NCBI GenBank assembly: GCA_947643295.1
Contig: CANRVM010000065.1
Coordinates: 1 to 6,117, forward strand
DNA length: 6,117 nucleotides
Reading direction: 5' to 3'
From: an uncultured Mycoplasmatota bacterium
Lineage (GTDB): Bacteria > Bacillota_I > Bacilli_A > RF39 > UBA660
This document shows positions 1 to 4,475 of the stretch, one piece after another. The notes beneath the pieces were generated by a model. The model worked only from the letters and a program-made list of their open reading frames with translations, had not been told where the DNA came from and ran no database searches. Position numbers and translations under genes: made by a program. Each line of letters begins with the position of its first letter. The first letter of the stretch is position 1.

Positions 1-2
1 AA

Positions 3-425
3 TCTTTATCTTTTATCACAGAAGAAGAAAGGAAAAAAATCGATTTAGGTATTCGAATTCATGAATTATTAGAATTTGTAGATTTCAAGAATCCAGATTA
101 CACTTATATGACTGATTTTGAAGCAAGAAAGGTAAAGCGTTTTCTAGAAAGTGATTTCATAAAAGAAAAATTAGATGCGAAATATTATAAAGAATATGAA
201 TTCTACTATTGTGAAGAAGAGGAAATCAAACATGGTATTATTGATCTTTTGATAGAAGAGGAAAATGAGATTACGATTGTAGACTATAAATTAAAAAATA
301 CAAATGATTTGGCTTATCAAAAACAATTAGAAGGATACAGGAATTATATTCATACCGTTTCTGACAAAGAGATAGCTATTTATTTATATTCTATTCTTGA
401 AGAGAGGTTAGAAAAAGTTTTCTAA
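3..425 (+). CDS. addA: AddA-type helicase-nuclease, C-terminal nuclease domain (5' end missing)
   Basis: The frame is open from the first complete codon of the window, so this is the last 140 residues of a larger protein. The fragment has the RecB-family PD-(D/E)XK nuclease signature in order: GIRIHELLEF with the histidine at fragment residue 20, GIIDLL with D81, the VDYK core with D94 and K96, and YQKQLEGY with Q108 and Y112. In the AddAB (RexAB) recombinational repair complex this domain sits at the C terminus of AddA, after the UvrD-like helicase, and cuts one strand during DNA-end resection. The cysteines of the iron-sulphur nuclease of AddB or Cas4 are absent, which favours AddA. The ATG at 108 is internal and not a start, because the essential histidine motif lies upstream of it. 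The helicase part is outside the window, so another UvrD-nuclease fusion cannot be excluded. It ends in TAA, 93 bases before helD. Confidence 0.8.
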   Translation, partial: SLSFITEEERKKIDLGIRIHELLEFVDFKNPDYTYMTDFEARKVKRFLESDFIKEKLDAKYYKEYEFYYCEEEEIKHGIIDLLIEEENEITIVDYKLKNTNDLAYQKQLEGYRNYIHTVSDKEIAIYLYSILEERLEKVF

Positions 426-441
426 AAGATTTGACATTATT

Positions 442-455
442 TTTAGTAAACTAAA
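442..455. repeat. Inverted repeat upstream of the helD promoter
   Basis: TTTAGTAAACTAAA is a perfect inverted repeat with 6-base arms and a 2-base centre. It lies directly upstream of the proposed helD -35 box. It could be an operator for a dimeric regulator, but short AT-only palindromes are common in DNA of this composition. Confidence 0.3.
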
Positions 456-484
456 TTGAAAGCCTTTTCTTTTTGTGGTATATT
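456..484 (+). promoter_or_regulatory. helD promoter (extended -10)
   Basis: The -35 box is TTGAAA at 456-461, followed by a 17-base spacer and TATATT at 479-484. A TG one base before the -10 (476-477) makes it an extended -10. Transcription would start near 490, giving a leader of about 30 bases before the helD ATG at 519. An AAGGAG ribosome binding site lies at 506-511, seven bases before the ATG. The perfect TTGACA at 431-436 has no convincing -10 at the right distance. Confidence 0.6.
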
Positions 485-518
485 TATTTTTGTAAGATAA
501 AGGATAAGGAGAATAACT

Positions 519-2549
519 ATGGCAATTGAGGGTATAGAACTAGAAAAAGAAAAGACAATATTAAAAAAAGTATCAAGTTTAGTAAAGAAAAATATTGATT
601 CCCTAAAAGAAACCGTAAAAATATCTAGTAATGATCTAGTGGAGTTCAAAAAAATTATATGGCAAGATTCTTCTTCTTTTGATGTTGGTGATATATCGCA
701 AGCGAAGGCTTTATCGAATGAAGAAGAACATCGTGTAGTAGAGAAAGATAAATATTTAAGAAGTCTTTTAAAAGTTGAAAAGAAACCATATTTTGCTTCT
801 ATTGTGTTTAAAGATTTAGATGGTGATGTATTTAATATATATTTATCTCTTACGTATTTAAAAGATAAGAATTTAAATAATATTTTATACGATTGGAGAA
901 GTCCCATTTGTAGTTTGTTTTATGATTATGAGGTAGGAAAATGTAGTTATAAGGCTCCTGCAGGAATTATCGAAGGAGAACTACTTAGAAAAAGACAATA
1001 CCAGATAGAAAATAATAAATTAATTAGTGTTTTTGATAATGATTTAAATATTAATGATGAAGTCTTACAAACAGTTTTAAGTGAGAATTCATCTGAGAAA
1101 ATGAAAAATATCGTTAATACCATTCAAGAGGAACAAAATAAAATTATTAGAAATTTAGATGATGATAATTTAATTGTTCAAGGAATTGCTGGTAGTGGGA
1201 AAACAACGGTAGCTCTTCACCGTATTGCTTTTTTACTTTATCAAATTAAAAACTTAACTAGTAGTAATATCTTAATTTTTTCTCCAAATAATATTTTTAC
1301 TGAATATATTTCTAATGTCTTACCAGAATTAGGAGAAGAGAATACTCTTCAAACTACTTTTCATGACTATTTATCTTCTTTTTTAGGTGAATACAAAGAA
1401 GTAGAAACGTTCTCTAACTTTTTATTTCGCTACTACTCTAAAAGGGAAGAACATATTGAACTGGTGAAGTATAAACAAAGTAATGAGATAATTGATGATT
1501 TTGACCATTATTTGGAGAGTTATATTAAAAGTGCAAAGTTTATTGATGATGTTGAAGAAACAAAGTTCCATTTTACAACATTAGAAGAGTTAAATGAAAT
1601 GTTACATTATAAATATGATCGTCTGCCTCTTTTTGAAAGACTAGATCAAATTGCAGAGAAACTATCAAATACTTTTTATAAAGGAACGAATAAGAAAAAA
1701 GCAACTTTTCGAAAATTAATCAATGGTGCGATTAATTTTTCAGAAGATTATAAGAAAATATATACTGATTTTTATAAAAGTGATTTTTGTAAAATTGTTT
1801 TATCCGATGCCGAAATCAAAAGTTTTGTTAATGATAGTATCATTCACTATGAAGATAGTTTGCTTTTTACTTATATGAAAGGGATTTTAAGTGGATTCTA
1901 TTATGAGGCAAATGTCAAACAGGTAGTGATTGATGAGGCACAAGATTATAATAAATTACAATATATTATTATTAATCATATTTTTAAAAAAGCAGAATTT
2001 ACGATATTAGGAGATGTTAATCAAAATATTAATCCTTATTATAAGTATTCCTCTTTAGAAGAGTTAAGAGATATCTTTAAGGGAGATACGAGATATTTAG
2101 AGTTAACAAAGACCTATCGTTCTTCTCCTGAAATTATTGATTATACGAATAAAATATTAGGATTAAATCATGTGAGTGCGATTCGAAAAAGTAGTAATGT
2201 TCCGATTCAAATGAGAAAAAATACAGAAGATTTAGCAGAAAGTCTATATGAAGATATCGATAACTTAATTAAGAAATATCAATCAGTAGCTGTTATCACA
2301 AAAGATGAGGTGGAAGCAAAAAAATTATATGAGTTTTTAAAGAGTCGTCTTAATATCTCTTTGATAGAAGAAACTACGACAAAGTTTAATAAAGATTTAG
2401 TGGTGATACCTGCCTATATTGCTAAGGGATTAGAATTCGATAGTGTTATTATTTATAACAACCGAAAAAATTCTTATAAAAAAGATGAAAGAAATCTTTT
2501 ATATGTTGCAGCAACTAGAGCACAACATGAATTATATATTTATAACTAA
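519..2549 (+). CDS. helD: HelD, RNA polymerase recycling ATPase
   Basis: HelD is a UvrD/Rep-like SF1 ATPase that binds RNA polymerase, opens its DNA clamp and secondary channel, and uses ATP to release stalled or post-termination enzyme. The N-terminal ~90 residues read as two helices with a turn around W49-D58 (WQD...FDVGD), matching the arm that enters the RNAP secondary channel. The HelD-typical DWRSPICSLFYDY block is at 125-137 and KRQYQIENNKL at 158-168. SF1 motifs follow: Q-motif region IQEEQNKIIR (202-211), Walker A GIAGSGKTT (222-230), Walker B VVIDEAQDY (469-477), LGDVNQ (497-502), TKTYRSSPE (530-538), KGLEF (636-640) and YVAATRA (662-668). Phrases such as NVLPELGEEN (266-275) resemble B. 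subtilis HelD (YvgS) as I remember it. At 676 residues it is shorter than the ~770 of the Bacillus protein. The difference seems to lie mainly between motifs Ia and II. AAGGAG seven bases before the ATG supports this start. It has its own promoter, so it is probably transcribed separately from addA. Confidence 0.93.
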   Translation: MAIEGIELEKEKTILKKVSSLVKKNIDSLKETVKISSNDLVEFKKIIWQDSSSFDVGDISQAKALSNEEEHRVVEKDKYLRSLLKVEKKPYFASIVFKDLDGDVFNIYLSLTYLKDKNLNNILYDWRSPICSLFYDYEVGKCSYKAPAGIIEGELLRKRQYQIENNKLISVFDNDLNINDEVLQTVLSENSSEKMKNIVNTIQEEQNKIIRNLDDDNLIVQGIAGSGKTTVALHRIAFLLYQIKNLTSSNILIFSPNNIFTEYISNVLPELGEENTLQTTFHDYLSSFLGEYKEVETFSNFLFRYYSKREEHIELVKYKQSNEIIDDFDHYLESYIKSAKFIDDVEETKFHFTTLEELNEMLHYKYDRLPLFERLDQIAEKLSNTFYKGTNKKKATFRKLINGAINFSEDYKKIYTDFYKSDFCKIVLSDAEIKSFVNDSIIHYEDSLLFTYMKGILSGFYYEANVKQVVIDEAQDYNKLQYIIINHIFKKAEFTILGDVNQNINPYYKYSSLEELRDIFKGDTRYLELTKTYRSSPEIIDYTNKILGLNHVSAIRKSSNVPIQMRKNTEDLAESLYEDIDNLIKKYQSVAVITKDEVEAKKLYEFLKSRLNISLIEETTTKFNKDLVVIPAYIAKGLEFDSVIIYNNRKNSYKKDERNLLYVAATRAQHELYIYN

Positions 2550-2615
2550 TAACTAAAACTTTATTTTTTGTTTATATGATTTTCCTAATTTAGAAGAAAA
2601 AATAAAATAGGTAGC

Positions 2616-2656
2616 AAAAATATTAGAAAAAAAAGTAAAATTCTAATATTTTTTTT
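2616..2656 (+). terminator. Probable terminator after helD
   Basis: AAAAATATTAGAA (2616-2628) pairs with its reverse complement TTCTAATATTTTT (2641-2653) around a 12-base A-rich loop, and the T run extends from 2649 to 2656. The stem has only two G-C pairs, so it is weak, but its position 67 bases after the helD stop and its T tract fit an intrinsic terminator. Confidence 0.5.
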
Positions 2657-2679
2657 AATAAAGAATGAAAATGAGTCCT

Positions 2680-2708
2680 TTGTATCTTTTTCTTTTTTTT
2701 GTTATGAT
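2680..2708 (+). promoter_or_regulatory. Promoter upstream of the 7-codon ORF (extended -10)
   Basis: The -10 is TATGAT at 2703-2708, preceded by TG at 2700-2701 to form TGTTATGAT. A poor -35, TTGTAT, lies at 2680-2685 with a 17-base spacer. The start of transcription would be near 2715, just ahead of the AGGAGGG ribosome binding site at 2722-2728. Confidence 0.5.
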
Positions 2709-2736
2709 GCTAAAAAAAGAGAGGAGGGTTAGATAA

Positions 2737-2760
2737 ATGTTTAGTAAGAAGTATCCATAA
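2737..2760 (+). CDS. 7-codon ORF MFSKKYP with strong ribosome binding site
   Basis: A consensus AGGAGGG (2722-2728) stands eight bases before this ATG and an extended -10 promoter lies upstream, yet the frame stops at TAA after seven residues. The frame then stays open for 25 more codons (2761-2835) before TGA, starting KYLGIIKK and ending EYIIIE. It could be a real micro-ORF or leader peptide, the start of a decayed gene of about 33 codons, or the edge of a small RNA. In DNA this AT-rich a 25-codon open run has roughly a one-in-ten chance, so it is no proof of past coding. I recognise no family. Confidence 0.3.
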   Translation: MFSKKYP

Positions 2761-2851
2761 AAATATTTAGGAATAATCAAAAAAAATAAACTTTTTGCAC
2801 ATGATAAATATACTATCGAATATATTATTATAGAATGATAAATATTGATGC

Positions 2852-2880
2852 TTGCTTAAAGTAGAAAAATGTGATACAAT
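2852..2880 (+). promoter_or_regulatory. Promoter of the gene at 2918 (extended -10)
   Basis: The -10 is TACAAT at 2875-2880 with TG at 2872-2873. TTGCTT at 2852-2857 is a weak -35 with a 17-base spacer. The predicted start near 2886 gives a leader of about 30 bases containing the AAAGAGGG ribosome binding site. Confidence 0.55.
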
Positions 2881-2917
2881 ACAGAAACACGTGAAAGAAA
2901 GAGGGTAAAATAAAAAA

Positions 2918-3529
2918 ATGGATATAGTAAGTATGAGTGATAATGCACCATTATTAATATTGGGTGATAGCGCTAGACTTCCAGAAAAAGAAATGGAAAA
3001 ACAAAAAAAGTTACAAAAAAAAGCGAAAAAGTCAAAGATGTTTTTTGTTGTAGATTCTGATAACGGAGAGTACATTCAGTATAAGGCGGAGTTAAAAAGA
3101 GGAGTATCTTTTCAGGATATTCGCCGTGTACACAATGTAATTGATCAAATGATATTAAGTACTAGAATGTCTGGTGTACAAGTATTACAAGAGAGAAAAG
3201 CAGCGAATGATTTAAAAAATATTTTTAATGAAATGTTGTATTCAAAAGTAATATGTTTTGATAAATTAACAGAGGTTTATAATAGCAATATTAAAAATGA
3301 AATGCTAATTGAAGAGCCTGTAAAAGTATTTCTAGAATTGTTTGATATCAAAAGAAAAAAAGGATATACACAGCAAACATTTGAAGAAAAAATCAAAAAG
3401 GCCTCTTGGATGAAGGAAAAATCATGGGCTACTTTAAAATCTTCTGTAAAGAGTGCTCCTTATAACACCATTCTTCTAAGAAATATCAAAGAAAAAATGA
3501 GACCACATAAATCTTATAAAAAAAAATAA
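2918..3529 (+). CDS. Uncharacterised lysine-rich protein, 203 residues
   Basis: I do not recognise this protein. It starts with a short hydrophobic patch (APLLILG, residues 10-16). A very lysine-rich helix-like segment follows, with nine lysines between residues 24 and 40. A possible beta strand comes next (MFFVVDSDNGEYIQY, 41-55), and then a mostly helical body. The tail is basic and ends KSYKKK. There is no signal peptide or membrane segment, so it is probably cytoplasmic, and the charge would suit nucleic-acid or ribosome binding, though that is inference. Its own extended -10 promoter lies upstream. The ribosome binding site GAGGG (2901-2905) is twelve bases from the ATG, longer than usual. 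The ATG at 2933 has no better site, so 2918 is kept. Codon use and composition match the neighbours. Normal in-frame length, tryptophans as TGG and a promoter make it a real gene despite the unknown function. Confidence 0.8.
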   Translation: MDIVSMSDNAPLLILGDSARLPEKEMEKQKKLQKKAKKSKMFFVVDSDNGEYIQYKAELKRGVSFQDIRRVHNVIDQMILSTRMSGVQVLQERKAANDLKNIFNEMLYSKVICFDKLTEVYNSNIKNEMLIEEPVKVFLELFDIKRKKGYTQQTFEEKIKKASWMKEKSWATLKSSVKSAPYNTILLRNIKEKMRPHKSYKKK

Positions 3530-3539
3530 AATGAAAAGG

Positions 3540-3573
3540 AACTGATTTTTAATAATGACTAGAAATCAGTTTT
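3540..3573 (+). terminator. Hairpin after the 203-residue gene
   Basis: AACTGATTT (3540-3548) pairs with AAATCAGTT (3563-3571), extendable inward by T-A and T-G pairs to leave a loop of about ten bases. The following T run is broken (TTTTACTT), so termination may be partial. It begins 11 bases after the stop codon. Confidence 0.5.
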
Positions 3574-3591
3574 ACTTATTCTTTAAGTAAA
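3571..3591 (+). repeat. Second tandem hairpin before the gene at 3612
   Basis: TTTACTTA (3571-3578) and TAAGTAAA (3584-3591) are perfect inverted repeats around a 5-base loop. The hairpin directly abuts the previous one and ends 20 bases before the next ATG, close to the ribosome binding site. It may affect mRNA stability or translation, or help end transcription. No function can be assigned from sequence alone. Confidence 0.4.
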
Positions 3592-3611
3592 GATGGAAAG
3601 AAGGCAGAAAA

Positions 3612-4220
3612 ATGGTAGAAAAGCAATATGAAAAAACGGGTATTAAAGAATATTCAAATAAAAGAAAAAAGAAAAGAGAAATAGAACAACAAGAACAAAG
3701 AAGACAAAAAGTTAAAGAAGCCCTTGCTAGGAGAAAATATAAAGAAAGTAAAAAATCTTGTTATGACTTATCCCGTATGAATTTCCAAAAAGAATATCAA
3801 AAGGTAAAGGATTTGATAGAAAATCGTAGAGAGATTTTATCAGATGAGAATATGAAAACTCTTATTTCTGGATATCAAGATTACTTTGATACTTATGGAA
3901 AAGATATGACAGCACTAGCTCTTCGTGATTTTAGGAGAGGTATTTTAAGTACCATTTCCATTTCACAAAATAGTGTGAGTAGAAAAAATCAAGTAACAAA
4001 TTCTTTTGAAAAAGAAAATAGTTCAAGAGAAGATGTAATACTCGATTTTTGTATTCATCAGGATCGTAATTTAGAGCAAAGAGGATTAGATATGGGGATG
4101 TTTTTTTCTTTACTTGATTTTTTAGCACAAAATGGAGTTCCTGCTAAAGATGGAGACGATATGGAAAAAATAAGAGCGAAAGTAAAATCGATTCATAATG
4201 AATTAAAAAATAGGAAGTAG
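3612..4220 (+). CDS. Uncharacterised Lys/Arg/Glu-rich protein, 202 residues
   Basis: I do not recognise this protein. Residues 1-50 are highly charged and helix-prone (KRKKKREIEQQEQRRQK at 17-33), resembling a coiled coil or an RNA-binding tail. The centre (52-115) looks helical, with DLSRMNFQKEYQKV and later YGKDMTALALRDFRRG. Residues 120-140 are polar and probably a linker. The C-terminal part (141-202) contains LDMGMFFSLLDFLAQNGVPAKDGDD, which reads as a small helical domain. No membrane segment or signal peptide is visible. AGAAGG (3599-3604) seven bases before the ATG supports the start. The only nearby promoter candidate (ATGACT at 3555, TATTCT at 3577) is weak and overlaps the hairpins, so read-through transcription from the 203-residue gene is more likely. 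The two neighbours share length and charge but no visible homology. The stop is TAG, immediately followed by a hairpin. Confidence 0.8.
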   Translation: MVEKQYEKTGIKEYSNKRKKKREIEQQEQRRQKVKEALARRKYKESKKSCYDLSRMNFQKEYQKVKDLIENRREILSDENMKTLISGYQDYFDTYGKDMTALALRDFRRGILSTISISQNSVSRKNQVTNSFEKENSSREDVILDFCIHQDRNLEQRGLDMGMFFSLLDFLAQNGVPAKDGDDMEKIRAKVKSIHNELKNRK

Positions 4221-4262
4221 AAAAAAGAAAGGAAGAATATGAATATTTTTCTTTCTTTTTTT
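4221..4262. terminator. Long hairpin terminator after the 202-residue gene
   Basis: AAAAAAGAAAG (4221-4231) pairs fully with CTTTCTTTTTT (4251-4261), and the stem continues inward with A-T and G-T pairs to a loop near 4237-4245. The 3' arm ends in a run of seven Ts. The A run at the 5' side means it could also work for transcription from the opposite strand. It starts directly after the TAG stop. Confidence 0.75.
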
Positions 4263-4272
4263 CTCATTTTAT

Positions 4273-4278
4273 TATAAA
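4273..4278 (+). promoter_or_regulatory. Weak -10 candidate for the tRNA gene
   Basis: TATAAA lies 22 bases before the tRNA 5' end and would start transcription around 4285. No recognisable -35 exists at the right distance because that position falls in the terminator hairpin. The tRNA gene sits between two terminators and so needs a promoter here, which is the main reason for the call. Confidence 0.25.
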
Positions 4279-4294
4279 ATAAATATATAGAAAT

Positions 4295-4370
4295 TGCCCT
4301 ATAGCCAAGTGGTAAGGCAGTGCGCTCTGACCGCATCATTCCGTTAGTTCGAATCTAACTAGGGCAGCCA
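4295..4370 (+). tRNA. tRNA-Gln (anticodon CUG)
   Basis: A complete 76-base cloverleaf can be drawn. The acceptor stem TGCCCTA pairs with TAGGGCA, with the U1-A72 weak first pair typical of bacterial tRNA-Gln. The D arm is GCC-AAGTGGTAA-GGC. The anticodon stem GTGCG/CGCAT carries loop CTCTGAC, giving anticodon CTG at 4327-4329, which reads CAG. The T arm is GTTAG-TTCGAAT-CTAAC. The discriminator base is G and the CCA end is encoded. The D arm and loop closely resemble B. subtilis tRNA-Gln, which carries anticodon UUG. The variable loop is six bases (CATTCC), one more than usual. The next gene is gltX, whose product probably charges this tRNA with glutamate if, as in most Firmicutes, Gln-tRNA is made through GatCAB. 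Confidence 0.95.
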
Positions 4371-4382
4371 ATAAGAAGTATT

Positions 4383-4404
4383 CCCTTGATTATCAAGGGT
4401 TTTT
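4383..4404 (+). terminator. Intrinsic terminator after tRNA-Gln
   Basis: CCCTTGA (4383-4389) and TCAAGGG (4393-4399) form a perfect 7-base-pair stem with a TTA loop, followed at once by TTTTT (4400-4404). This is a textbook rho-independent terminator 12 bases after the tRNA 3' end. It separates the tRNA unit from gltX. Confidence 0.9.
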
Positions 4405-4407
4405 ATA

Positions 4408-4459
4408 ATATCATTGATTTCTACTATAAAAAATGATATAGTATGAGAGAATGATATAG
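4408..4459. repeat. Inverted and direct repeats over the gltX promoter
   Basis: AATGATATAG occurs at 4432-4441, covering most of the -10 region, and again exactly 18 bases later at 4450-4459, near the start of transcription. ATATCATT at 4408-4415, overlapping the -35, is the reverse complement of the first eight bases of each copy. This arrangement could be a regulator binding site, but AT-rich sequence makes chance similarity plausible. Confidence 0.4.
4414..4442 (+). promoter_or_regulatory. gltX promoter (extended -10)
   Basis: TTGATT (4414-4419), a 17-base spacer and TATAGT (4437-4442) with TG at 4434-4435 form a good extended -10 promoter. The predicted start near 4449 leaves a leader of only about 26 bases. 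There is therefore no room for a T-box, which controls many other Firmicutes tRNA synthetase genes. An AGAGGTG ribosome binding site is at 4462-4468. Confidence 0.65.
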
Positions 4460-4475
4460 AAAGAGGTGCATAACT

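Larger units (their letters stand above)
2550..2917. other. Gene-poor intergenic stretch with two promoters
   Basis: There is no convincing protein gene of normal length here on either strand. The stretch holds an AT-rich terminator hairpin after helD, a promoter and strong ribosome binding site that lead only into a 7-codon ORF, an 11-base direct repeat (ATGATAAATAT at 2801 and 2835), and the promoter of the gene at 2918. An all-A/T potential stem between 2560-2569 and 2597-2606 is also present but weak. The reverse-strand open frame crossing into the next gene is low-complexity and lacks a start signal. Confidence 0.6.

Noticed and set aside
108..425. A separate 105-residue protein starting at the ATG at 108
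   Set aside because: The frame is open upstream to the window edge and includes the nuclease histidine motif, so this ATG is internal to a larger gene.
3..425. Cas4-like or CRISPR-linked nuclease
   Set aside because: The RecB-type motifs are shared with Cas4, but the iron-sulphur cysteines are missing, no CRISPR repeats or cas genes are nearby, and the fragment is the tail of a larger protein.
431..436. Perfect TTGACA as the helD -35
   Set aside because: No acceptable -10 lies 16-18 bases downstream. The TTGAAA at 456 paired with the extended -10 at 479 is better.
443..907. Reverse-strand open frame of 154 residues
   Set aside because: It lies antisense to helD and its promoter, has low-complexity Phe/Ser/Leu-rich content and lacks a ribosome binding site. 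It is a shadow of a confidently identified gene.
2767..3075. Reverse-strand open frame of 102 residues
   Set aside because: It is phenylalanine-rich because it is the complement of lysine-rich coding sequence and A tracts, and it has no start signal.
3931..4128. Reverse-strand open frame of 65 residues
   Set aside because: It is entirely antisense to the 202-residue gene and has no coding signals.
4371..4475. T-box leader for gltX
   Set aside because: Only about 26 bases separate the predicted start of transcription from the ATG, and the hairpin at 4383-4404 lies upstream of the promoter as the tRNA terminator.
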